7,688 bases of DNA from Bacteroidota bacterium (lineage in GTDB: Bacteria > Bacteroidota > Ignavibacteria > UBA10030 > BY39). The DNA is taken from assembly GCA_018830765.1 (NCBI GenBank), contig JAHJRJ010000161.1, positions 1 to 7,688 of the forward strand, read 5' to 3'. This document shows positions 1 through 6,176 of the stretch, piece by piece. A program made the position numbers and the translations under genes. The notes under the pieces are model-generated. The model ran no database searches, was not told where the DNA came from, and was given only the letters and a program-made list of their open reading frames with translations. How positions within the stretch are numbered: position 1 is the stretch's first letter; every line of letters starts with the position of its first letter.

Positions 1-147
1 CAGAAGTATGAAGAGCCGACGGTTATACGCAAGGGTGGATTCGATATAAATCCTTTGATTCATCGGTCATTTAATGAAGATAATCGAGAGAGAATAAATA
101 AATCAAATTCCGATAAGCCTGCTTTTTTAAGAAAAATTATGGATTAA
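1..147 (+). CDS. ftsZ: C-terminal end of cell division protein FtsZ (partial)
   Basis: An open frame enters from the left edge and ends at TAA 145-147, leaving 48 residues. The last residues read DKPAFLRKIMD, which matches the conserved FtsZ C-terminal peptide (consensus around D-I-P-A-F-L-R-K) that binds FtsA, ZipA and other division partners. Before it comes EEPTVIRKGG followed by a polar, low-complexity stretch, as expected for the disordered linker ahead of that peptide. FtsZ is the tubulin-like GTPase that forms the division ring; its GTPase domain lies outside the window. The identification rests only on the tail peptide, so it is good but not certain. If correct, this is a core chromosomal gene, usually last or nearly last in the division and cell-wall cluster, and everything to its right is accessory. 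Confidence 0.72.
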   Translation, partial: QKYEEPTVIRKGGFDINPLIHRSFNEDNRERINKSNSDKPAFLRKIMD

Positions 148-169
148 ATCGAACGGTAAAAGCTTGCGA

Positions 170-190
170 TTAGTCAGTTGACTAACTGAT
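170..190. promoter_or_regulatory. Operator-like palindrome, left copy
   Basis: TTAGTCA-GT-TGACTAA (170-185) is a 7+7 inverted repeat with a 2-base centre, followed by CTGAT. An overlapping second inverted repeat is TCAGTT-GACT-AACTGA. A near-identical element lies at 3209-3229. The size and symmetry resemble operators of MarR- or TetR-type repressors (inference). No such regulator gene is in the window. Confidence 0.6.
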
Positions 191-205
191 TTGTATATTT
201 ATAAA
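178..205 (+). promoter_or_regulatory. Near-consensus sigma70-type promoter inside the left operator
   Basis: TTGACT (178-183) and TATAAA (200-205) are separated by 16 bases. The -35 hexamer lies inside the palindrome at 170-185, so a bound repressor would block it. The first convincing gene downstream starts at 477, more than 250 bases away and beyond two hairpins. The promoter may therefore be a relic of what once drove the ATPase gene now at 3255. Many Bacteroidota use a different consensus, so activity is uncertain. Confidence 0.4.
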
Positions 206-206
206 C

Positions 207-247
207 AATAATTTATATTCACACATACATTATGCTGATAAAAAAAA
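207..247. repeat. Direct repeat flanking the R-M unit, left copy
   Basis: AATAATTTATATTC (207-220) followed by a-cacat, then ACATTATGC and an A-run matches 3190-3250. The right copy differs mainly by about 20 extra bases containing the operator palindrome and by a few substitutions (for example cacacat against cgcacat, and gctgat against gcgaat). The copies bracket the methyltransferase, endonuclease and controller genes. Confidence 0.7.
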
Positions 248-250
248 TAA

Positions 251-288
251 TCCCGCCAACGGCGGGACAATCCCGACATTCGTCGGGA
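251..288. repeat. Pair of GC-rich hairpins (intergenic palindromic repeat)
   Basis: TCCCGCC-AAC-GGCGGGA (251-267) and TCCCGAC-ATTC-GTCGGGA (271-288) are two perfect 7-bp stems separated by three bases. Neither is followed by a T-run on either strand, so an ordinary intrinsic terminator is not supported. Similar paired CCCGCC/GGCGG-type hairpins recur at 7475-7573. They are best read as interspersed palindromic repeats, possibly with a role in RNA 3' ends. The rest of the gene-free stretch up to 440 shows nothing I can name. Confidence 0.65.
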
Positions 289-441
289 CAAGCATTGCGT
301 ACTTACACTAGTTAGGCGACAGACTGCACTTAAATTCACTAAGAAGGATCTTAACTCTATTTTTTGATTTAATTTCTTTTATAATTTTGCCTTAAATTAT
401 ATCTTAGCCACGATTTAATTTGTATGTTATTGATAGATTAG

Positions 442-457
442 TGTAATTATAATTCCG
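442..457 (+). promoter_or_regulatory. Candidate methyltransferase promoter with overlapping C-box-like palindrome
   Basis: AATTATAATT (445-454) is a perfect 10-base palindrome containing TATAAT (448-453), a consensus -10 hexamer, 23 bases before the ATG at 477. Its setting, TGT-AATTATAATT-CCG, resembles the controller operator on the other strand, TGTGACTTATAGTCCG (10 of 16 positions identical). A controller dimer bound here would cover the -10 and repress the gene. No good -35 is visible. An AT-rich palindrome around a TATAAT could arise by chance. Confidence 0.4.
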
Positions 458-476
458 ATTGAATGGATTTAAGAAA

Positions 477-2213
477 ATGATTATTAATTCTAGCAAAGTG
501 GATTCGATACTTTTTTTCCTTAATAATATCGCCTCTAGTCAATCCAACTTTGAGCAACTCTTAAATAGAATTGATAGAAAACAGAATGGCGTTTTCTTGA
601 CAAATTCTTTGTCAACCGTTGAAAACATCTTAAGCATAATTGATATTGATGCAGATATTTTTAACAAACGAATTCTTGAACCGTCTTGCGGTCAGGGTAT
701 TTTTGTTTTAAAATTAATATCTGACATCTATCAACTGTTTCCTGATGAAAAACTGATTTCTAATTTTATTTCTAAAAATCTTTTCTTTGTAGATATTAGC
801 GATGAAATGGTTCAAAGAACCATTTCTAATATAAAGTCACTTTATCAATGTATGTTTGAGAAGGATTACAATGGTTCTTTCCATGGCATTACTTGGGACT
901 TCACCGATAAAATAAACGTTAGTGCATCTCTATTTGTTGAGCCTGAAAAAAATCCGTTTACTCTTTTGTACAACACATTTGATTATGTAATAGGCAACCC
1001 ACCTTATGTAACATTATATGGTCGTAGAGATAAAAAGAAAAGCGAAGAACAAAGAGTAAATTACCTGAGAAATTACAATCAATTTCCTGAATATGTAAAG
1101 AACGGTAAGATAAATCTTGTGATGTTGTTTATAGAACATTCTTTAGATTTTCTTAAAGATGGAGGTAAATTAAGTTTCATTGTTGATGTTTCCTTTTTTG
1201 AAACTGCTTATGAGTTTACACGAAAATATTTATTGGAAAAAACTAGGATTGATGAATTGCATGTTAACATCAAGGACTTTGATGTAGCAAGCGGTCAGGT
1301 AATTTTGAAAATATCGAAAATAGCTAGATCATTTGATAAAGAAGTAAGAATTCAAGACCATAAAACTCAAAAAAGCTATTTTGTTCCTCAGTCAAGTTGG
1401 CTAAACAAAAATGATAAATATAAATTTAGGTTAAATAGCTGTAACCTCTCAAAACAAATTATTGATAAGTTGGTTTCAAAACATGATAATACTCTACTGT
1501 ATTTATTTCCCAACAAGAACTTAAGAACTTGTGTGATGCTTCTAGATATGGAAGATGAATTTACTTTTTATGATTACGCGGGGAAAGATGAAAGACTTAT
1601 TTATCCCTATTACCAAGGATCAAAAGCTCTTTCAGAGAAGTTTGGAGATTTGAGATTCACTAAGTATTTCTACTATAATAAACCTCTTCAAGATGCTATT
1701 AATGAAAAATTAAAAATTCAACTTAAGAAGGATGGTATTAAGAATAAAAAGCGAATTGGATTAGGTGAAACGATAGTTTATGATAACCCGAAAATCTATA
1801 TCAGACAATCGGCAAAAGAAATAATAGCAACAGTTGATCTAAAAAGAAGTTCAGCTAATAATAGTTTATATGTTTTTACGCTTAGGAATAATACTGCTGA
1901 AACGATTGACTTCTTATATTTTCTTTGCGGTTGGTTGAATTCTGACTTGATTACTTATTATGCCCAACATATGAATATTATCAGGTATTCACCAGGAAAA
2001 CAACCACAGATAAAGATTTCAGATTTGGGAAGTGTATTCATTCCTACAAATAAAGTGTTGCAAACTAAAATTTCAAAATTGTGCAAATCAATCTACTTTA
2101 ACCCGACTTTAAAGCAGCATGCCCTAAAAGAAATTAATGACGTTGTCTATAATTATTATAATTTAAGCAATTCTGAAATACTGGATATATTGGATGGCAT
2201 TAAAGCTTTTTGA
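477..2213 (+). CDS. Type II N6-adenine DNA methyltransferase, gamma class (TaqI/Eco57I-like)
   Basis: This 578-residue enzyme would transfer a methyl group from S-adenosylmethionine to N6 of an adenine in the recognition site, protecting host DNA from the endonuclease encoded at 2200-2901. Visible motifs are a motif X-like GVFLTN (residues 38-43), SAM-binding motif I ILEPSCGQG (66-74), the acidic residue after motif I in FFVDIS (D106), and catalytic motif IV NPPY (174-177). The order X-I-IV followed by a long C-terminal target-recognition region (about 300-570) is the gamma-class arrangement. The end of that region, with a NSDLITYYAQ-type helix and a KISDLGSVFIP-type strand, resembles the TaqI-type specificity domain. 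An in-frame TTG at 459 would add six residues, but ATG 477 is preferred. No strong Shine-Dalgarno is seen. The gene is AT-rich and converges on the endonuclease with a 14-base 3' overlap. The target sequence cannot be read from the protein. Confidence 0.88.
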   Translation: MIINSSKVDSILFFLNNIASSQSNFEQLLNRIDRKQNGVFLTNSLSTVENILSIIDIDADIFNKRILEPSCGQGIFVLKLISDIYQLFPDEKLISNFISKNLFFVDISDEMVQRTISNIKSLYQCMFEKDYNGSFHGITWDFTDKINVSASLFVEPEKNPFTLLYNTFDYVIGNPPYVTLYGRRDKKKSEEQRVNYLRNYNQFPEYVKNGKINLVMLFIEHSLDFLKDGGKLSFIVDVSFFETAYEFTRKYLLEKTRIDELHVNIKDFDVASGQVILKISKIARSFDKEVRIQDHKTQKSYFVPQSSWLNKNDKYKFRLNSCNLSKQIIDKLVSKHDNTLLYLFPNKNLRTCVMLLDMEDEFTFYDYAGKDERLIYPYYQGSKALSEKFGDLRFTKYFYYNKPLQDAINEKLKIQLKKDGIKNKKRIGLGETIVYDNPKIYIRQSAKEIIATVDLKRSSANNSLYVFTLRNNTAETIDFLYFLCGWLNSDLITYYAQHMNIIRYSPGKQPQIKISDLGSVFIPTNKVLQTKISKLCKSIYFNPTLKQHALKEINDVVYNYYNLSNSEILDILDGIKAF

Positions 2214-2901
2214 TTTTTTCCTCTGATTGTTTATTTATTTCGATAAGCTTTTTCTTAATGTCACCCTTTTGAAGTTCTTTCAAAGCTTTTTTGGATATAT
2301 CAATTTGTCGTCTATGGCTTTCTTCTATTTTCTCGAACAAAACATTTATGAAATCTTCTCTTGTTCTTTCGTCAGGTTTTGCAGAAATATTAACTTGAAG
2401 TTGATTTTTAGGATTTCTTCTAAAAGTCGAGCTTATATCTTTCAAGAAATAGATTTTTATTAATTCATTACCGGCGTTCTTGACAAACTTTAATCCATTA
2501 TTGGTTTCTTCATAGTAAATAAAAATATATACTAAGTAGAAATAGCCACTATAGATTAAATCAATTATTTTATCAGGAGTTCCAATGTCAGGATTGCTGT
2601 CAGCACTTGATACTTTTACGGCTTTGAAATCAATCCATAAAACTTCTTCGTGCCCTTTTATACAGAAATATGTAATTACGTCCCAAGGATTTTTTGTCGC
2701 ACCGGAAGGAGAAGCAACGGATTTTTTAAAATATTTATGATTTTGGGTTTCAATCACAAATTGCGCTTCAAGCAAAGAACTTATTTCTGCGCCAGCCCTT
2801 GATTTTGCAGAAATGTTTGGTTCAGGGTTTTTCTGTAGTATTATTTCAACAACTTTTTTAAGCTCGCTTAATATAAGCGTTTCAAATTCTTTTATGTCCA
2901 T
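2200..2901 (-). CDS. Putative type II restriction endonuclease (PD-(D/E)XK-like)
   Basis: This 233-residue protein sits where the endonuclease of a C-controlled R-M system is expected: two bases downstream of the controller gene on the same strand, and tail to tail with the methyltransferase. The likely catalytic core is D74 in NPWDV, then about 16 residues later D91-F92-K93 in WIDFKAVK, giving a D-X(n)-D-X-K signature. Acidic residues E39 and E45 in the preceding helix could complete a PD-(D/E)XK nuclease site. The C-terminal third is lysine- and glutamate-rich and probably helical. The size fits an orthodox type II enzyme acting as a homodimer. I do not recognise a named subfamily, so the recognition site and cleavage pattern are unknown. 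The start ATG has only an A-rich leader and no Shine-Dalgarno, suggesting translational coupling to the controller. Function is inferred from context plus the motif. Confidence 0.78.
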   Translation of the reverse strand: MDIKEFETLILSELKKVVEIILQKNPEPNISAKSRAGAEISSLLEAQFVIETQNHKYFKKSVASPSGATKNPWDVITYFCIKGHEEVLWIDFKAVKVSSADSNPDIGTPDKIIDLIYSGYFYLVYIFIYYEETNNGLKFVKNAGNELIKIYFLKDISSTFRRNPKNQLQVNISAKPDERTREDFINVLFEKIEESHRRQIDISKKALKELQKGDIKKKLIEINKQSEEKIKKL

Positions 2902-2903
2902 TT

Positions 2904-3122
2904 TTAATTGAATAGATCTGATTTAAAAAATTCATTAACGGTTAAATCTAATGCCTTTGCAATTTTTTCAATGTTTACAATAGAAACATTTCTTTTTCCC
3001 TGCTCAATACTTGCAATGTATGTTCGGTCAAGTTCGCAAATGAATGAGAACTTTTCTTGGCTAAGTCCTTTTTTCGTCCTCAATTCTTTGAGCCGTTTAC
3101 CTATTTTAAGTTTTATATTCAT
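2904..3122 (-). CDS. R-M controller (C) protein, XRE-type helix-turn-helix
   Basis: This 72-residue protein is almost entirely one helix-turn-helix domain: IGKRLKELRTKKGLSQEKF forms the first helices, and LDRTYIASIEQGKRNVS (about 31-47) contains the recognition helix. The RTYI and EQGKRNVS stretch is the hallmark of R-M controller proteins such as C.AhdI, C.PvuII and C.Esp1396I. Proteins of this family bind as dimers to a tandem C-box in their own promoter, first activating and then, at higher level, repressing the C-R operon, which delays endonuclease until methylation is established. The stop codon is two bases from the endonuclease start, so the two genes form an operon. The start ATG lies 13 bases after a TATATT and has no Shine-Dalgarno, consistent with the near-leaderless transcripts known for such genes. 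Confidence 0.92.
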   Translation of the reverse strand: MNIKLKIGKRLKELRTKKGLSQEKFSFICELDRTYIASIEQGKRNVSIVNIEKIAKALDLTVNEFFKSDLFN

Positions 3123-3135
3123 ATGTATTTAATCT

Positions 3136-3164
3136 AATATAAGTATAGCCTATAAATCAACGGA
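3136..3164 (-). promoter_or_regulatory. Promoter of the controller-endonuclease operon
   Basis: On the minus strand TATATT (3141-3136) is a good -10 hexamer, 13 bases before the controller ATG. Seventeen bases further up, the -35 position reads TCCGTT (3164-3159), a poor match that lies within the C-box spacer. A weak -35 is what an activator-dependent promoter should show. TATACT (3147-3142) is an alternative -10. Confidence 0.5.
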
Positions 3165-3173
3165 CTATAAGTC
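3148..3173 (-). promoter_or_regulatory. Tandem C-box operator of the controller-endonuclease operon
   Basis: Read on the minus strand, the distal site is GACTTATAGTC (3173-3163, inverted repeat GACT/AGTC), followed by CGTT, then the proximal site GATTTATAGGC (3158-3148). The centres are 15 bases apart. From memory this closely matches the C-box of Esp1396I-type systems (GACTTATAGTCCGTGTGATTATAGTC-like, two half-conserved palindromes joined by a CCGTnT spacer). The better-conserved distal site is where the first dimer would bind and activate. The weaker proximal site would be filled later and repress. Confidence 0.82.
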
Positions 3174-3189
3174 ACAATAAAAACAAGAT

Positions 3190-3250
3190 AATAATTTATA
3201 TTCGCACATTAGTCAGCTGACTAACTGATACATTATGCGAATAAAAAAAA
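3190..3250. repeat. Direct repeat flanking the R-M unit, right copy, carrying the operator
   Basis: AATAATTTATATTC (3190-3203) and ACATTATGC plus A-run (3230-3250) match the left copy at 207-247, with the operator palindrome intercalated between them. A 7-bp inverted repeat, TATTCGC (3199-3205) and GCGAATA (3237-3243), also encloses the palindrome; the left copy does not preserve it. The repeat ends four bases before the ATPase start codon. Confidence 0.7.
3209..3229. promoter_or_regulatory. Operator-like palindrome upstream of the ATPase, right copy
   Basis: TTAGTCAGCTGACTAA (3209-3224) is a perfect 16-base palindrome followed by CTGAT, differing by one base from the element at 170-190. Its end is 25 bases from the ATPase start, so a repressor bound here could control the ATPase. 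The -35-like TTGACT of the left copy is CTGACT here, and no good -10 follows at the right distance. Regulator unknown; MarR/TetR type is a guess from the symmetry. Confidence 0.6.
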
Positions 3251-3254
3251 GTAT

Positions 3255-5972
3255 ATGGAACCTTCGATTAAAATGCGAGCATACAGTACACATGAAATTG
3301 AACTCATGAAAGAACTTGAAACAACCATTCAAGAGGGATTGAGTTCTTCTAAAGTGATAAAACGGCAAAACCAGTATGGATTAAATGAAATAAAGCAGAA
3401 AAGGGGTACTCACCCAATTATCATATTTCTGGGGCAATTTAATCAACCCTTAATATACATCCTGCTTGCCGCTTCTTTCATAACGGCTATTTTAAAAGAA
3501 TGGGTAGATTCCCTTGTTATTTTTGGAGTTGTAATAGTAAATGCTATTATTGGCTTTATTCTAGAAGTTAAAGCCAGAAAAGCTATTGAGTCATTAGGAA
3601 AATCAGTATCAAGAGAAGCAAATGTAATTCGAGATGGAAAAAGGCAACGAATTCCTGCATCCCAATTGACGATCGGAGATATAGTCTTTTTACTATCGGG
3701 TGATAAAGCTCCGGCTGATATCAGGCTTATTAAAGTTCGGGAATTGCAAATAGATGAGTCCACATTAACCGGAGAGTCTATTCCGGTTATTAAAAGCACT
3801 GCTGTGATTGAAAAAAATACTATTCTTGCCGAACGTACAAATATGGTTTACTCATCAACACTGGTTACTTATGGTATGGGTACAGGTATTGTTGTAGCTA
3901 TCGGAAACAATACCGAGATTGGTAGAATTAATCAGATGATTGCTACAGCAGATGTACTTGAAACACCGTTAACAAAGTTAATAGCCCGTTTCAGTAAAGT
4001 GCTATTATATGTCATTATGGGTTTGGCAGGGATCACTTTTCTGATTGGCGTTTTCCGTGGCGATAAAATAGTCGAAATGTTTATGGCTGCTGTAGCCCTT
4101 GCTGTTGGAGCAATCCCAGAAGGCTTGCCAGCCGCTCTCACAATAACCCTTGCAATCGGTGTATCAAAAATGGCAAAACGGCACGCCATTGTGAGGAAGC
4201 TTCCTGCGGTTGAAACATTAGGAAGTACAAACGTTATCTGTTCAGATAAAACCGGCACTCTCACCAAAAATCAGATGACTGTTCAAAATATTTTTACAAC
4301 AGGACATAACTATGAAATTTCAGGCATAGGTTATGAACCGAAGGGCAATTTTCTTGCCAATAACTGCAATATCAATCCATTAGACGACCTTGTTTTAAAA
4401 GAATGTCTTATTGCAGGCATGCTCTGTAATGATTCTAATCTTGTATCAATAGAAAATAATTGGCCTATTGAGGGTGACCCAACAGAAGGAGCTCTATTGG
4501 TATCCGCGATGAAAAGCGGGTTGTCCCGTGACGCTATTCTGACAGATCTGCCTCGTCTTGATACCATACCCTTTGAATCTGAATATCAGTATATGGCGAC
4601 ACTTCATAAGAACGCAAAATCTAAAAATAACATTGTTTATGTAAAAGGCTCTGTAGAGAGTATTCTCGCTCGCAGTTCTAAAGTGTTGCTTTCATCGGGA
4701 GAAATAGTAAACATAGATGTCAACAGGTGTTTAGAAGCATCCAATGTATTAGCTACAAAAGGCTTGCGTGTACTTGCTTTTGGCTGTTTGATGGTTGATA
4801 AATCTAAATCAGGAATTACACATGCGGATATAGCCGAGAATTTAGTCTTTTTAGGTCTTCAAGCTATGATTGACCCACCTCGTCCTGAAGCGATTCAGGC
4901 CATTCAAGCCTGCCATAAAGCAGGGATAAAAGTTAAAATGATTACCGGCGACCATGAATTAACAGCGCTTGCTATAGCGCATATGATTGGAATTGTTGGA
5001 AATAGTCAAAATTTATCAGAATTTCAAGTATTAAACGGTAAAAGAATTGCCGAATTATCAGATCAAGAATTAATTGATATCGTAGAAAATGTTTATGTCT
5101 ATGCAAGGGTTGCTCCTGAACATAAACTTCGATTAGTAAAGGCACTGCAGTTTCATGGAGATATAGTTGCAATGACCGGAGATGGCGTGAATGACGCGCC
5201 TTCATTACGGCAGGCAAATATTGGAATCGCGATGGGGATAACGGGTACAGATGTCGCTAAAGAAACAGCAGATATGATTCTTACGGATGATAATTTTGCC
5301 ACAATTGAAGCCGCGGTCGAAGAAGGCCGAGGTGTTTATGATAATCTGGTAAAATTTATTACATGGACATTACCGACTAACTTTGGGGAAGGCCTGGTTA
5401 TCTTATTGGCAGTTATAGCAGGGATTGCACTGCCAATACTACCCGTTCAGATTCTTTGGATCAATATGACAACAGCAATTTTGTTAGGCTTAACGCTCGC
5501 TTTTGAAAAGATGGAACCAGGTATAATGTCTCGTCCTCCCCGTAAGTCTAGTCAGTCTATTTTAACACCCGATCTTATTATTCGTATTTTTGTAGTAGGC
5601 GCATTGTTATGCGCTGGAGCTTTTGGTTTCTTTGAATATGCAATAAGAATGGGTAAAAGTGAAGTATTGGCACGTACTGTGGCTGTAAATATCTTTGTGT
5701 TCGGTGAACTATTTTATTTGTTCAATTGCCGTTCATTAAGATTCTCCATGTTTAAAATCGGTATTTTCAGCAATCCTCTTCTCTGGATTGGTGTTCTCAT
5801 CATGATTCTTTTACAGATTCTTTTCACCTATGCTCCGTTTATGAATCGAGTATTTCATAGCACGCAGATTGATATATTGGACTGGATATTTGTATTAATA
5901 ACCGGTATAATAATTTATGCAACAGTTGGATTAGATAAATTATTAAGAAACAGAAAATATAAAACACTGTAA
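3255..5972 (+). CDS. P2-type cation-transporting P-type ATPase
   Basis: This 905-residue membrane pump couples ATP hydrolysis to cation transport through a phosphoaspartate intermediate. Domains in order: N-terminal cation-ATPase segment (about 10-50), M1 and M2 (about 63-106), actuator domain with TGES (172-175), M3-M4 with PEGL (288-291), phosphorylation motif DKTGTLT (D331), nucleotide-binding KGSVE (464-468, replacing the usual KGAPE), TGDH (564-567), TGDGVNDAP (641-649), then M5-M10. Compared with the SERCA calcium sites, the residues matching E309, N768, E771, N796, T799 and E908 appear kept (E289, N709, E712, N737, T740, E818), but the position of D800 is Ala741 in NMTTA. As I recall, that variant is usual in CtpF-like bacterial pumps, so the ion may be calcium, sodium or another cation. 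Length is normal and no frameshift is seen. There is no Shine-Dalgarno; ATG 3273 is an alternative start. Confidence 0.93.
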   Translation: MEPSIKMRAYSTHEIELMKELETTIQEGLSSSKVIKRQNQYGLNEIKQKRGTHPIIIFLGQFNQPLIYILLAASFITAILKEWVDSLVIFGVVIVNAIIGFILEVKARKAIESLGKSVSREANVIRDGKRQRIPASQLTIGDIVFLLSGDKAPADIRLIKVRELQIDESTLTGESIPVIKSTAVIEKNTILAERTNMVYSSTLVTYGMGTGIVVAIGNNTEIGRINQMIATADVLETPLTKLIARFSKVLLYVIMGLAGITFLIGVFRGDKIVEMFMAAVALAVGAIPEGLPAALTITLAIGVSKMAKRHAIVRKLPAVETLGSTNVICSDKTGTLTKNQMTVQNIFTTGHNYEISGIGYEPKGNFLANNCNINPLDDLVLKECLIAGMLCNDSNLVSIENNWPIEGDPTEGALLVSAMKSGLSRDAILTDLPRLDTIPFESEYQYMATLHKNAKSKNNIVYVKGSVESILARSSKVLLSSGEIVNIDVNRCLEASNVLATKGLRVLAFGCLMVDKSKSGITHADIAENLVFLGLQAMIDPPRPEAIQAIQACHKAGIKVKMITGDHELTALAIAHMIGIVGNSQNLSEFQVLNGKRIAELSDQELIDIVENVYVYARVAPEHKLRLVKALQFHGDIVAMTGDGVNDAPSLRQANIGIAMGITGTDVAKETADMILTDDNFATIEAAVEEGRGVYDNLVKFITWTLPTNFGEGLVILLAVIAGIALPILPVQILWINMTTAILLGLTLAFEKMEPGIMSRPPRKSSQSILTPDLIIRIFVVGALLCAGAFGFFEYAIRMGKSEVLARTVAVNIFVFGELFYLFNCRSLRFSMFKIGIFSNPLLWIGVLIMILLQILFTYAPFMNRVFHSTQIDILDWIFVLITGIIIYATVGLDKLLRNRKYKTL

Positions 5973-6000
5973 ATGATGCACAATTTGGCACACATACTTC

Positions 6001-6110
6001 CGCTAACAAAGCGTAGACGCTCCGTGCCTTTCAGGCGCTCCGGGCTTCGCCACATTTTTGGCTACGCAGTAGCTCCGCCAAAAACTTCGTCTACGCTAGA
6101 ACGTTATCTG
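6001..6110. repeat. Long imperfect palindrome resembling an integron attC site
   Basis: TAAC (6004-6007) and GTTA (6103-6106) enclose a perfect 10-bp pair, AGCGTAGACG (6010-6019) and CGTCTACGCT (6088-6097). Inside lie further stems: GCCT/AGGC (6026-6036), TTTTTGGC/GCCAAAAA (6055-6062 and 6077-6084), and GCTAC/GTAGC (6061-6073). A folded structure of about 100 bases with AAC...GTT ends is the attC plan. Against it, the outer bases fit RYYYAAC and GTTRRRY poorly (CGCTAAC, GTTATCT), spacers are uneven (2 and 5 bases), and no integrase is present. It begins 28 bases after the ATPase stop. An ORF running through it (5973-6176) is an artefact of the repeat. Confidence 0.5.
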
Positions 6111-6162
6111 CAATTTGTCATAGCAGATTTTGAAGTTATTCAACAACTCACAATCATCATAC

Positions 6163-6170
6163 AGAAAGGA
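6163..6170 (+). promoter_or_regulatory. Ribosome binding site deciding the start at 6177
   Basis: AGAAAGGA ends six bases before ATG 6177, the only strong Shine-Dalgarno-like site in this frame. It fixes the start just before the signal peptide and rules out the upstream ATG at 5973. A weak upstream promoter is possible: TTGTCA (6115-6120), 16 bases, TATTCA (6137-6142). Confidence 0.75.
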
Positions 6171-6176
6171 TTCAAT

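Noticed and set aside
251..288. Intrinsic terminator for ftsZ
   Set aside because: The stems are good but no T-run follows on the plus strand, and they lie more than 100 bases beyond the stop and beyond a promoter-like element.
311..317. GTTAGGC, a match to the attC core GTTRRRY, and ATCTAAC (7673-7679), a match to RYYYAAC
   Set aside because: Seven-base degenerate matches are frequent, and neither has the paired arm needed for an attC fold in view.
459..476. TTG start for the methyltransferase
   Set aside because: It adds only six residues, overlaps the proposed promoter region, and an ATG follows at 477.
2227..2463. Plus-strand open frame within the endonuclease gene
   Set aside because: Antisense shadow of the endonuclease gene; its phenylalanine/lysine-rich translation shows no family resemblance.
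5973..6176. N-terminal extension of the PepSY-like gene from ATG 5973
   Set aside because: It translates the attC-like palindrome and would bury the signal peptide. The AGAAAGGA site and hydrophobic leader place the start at 6177.
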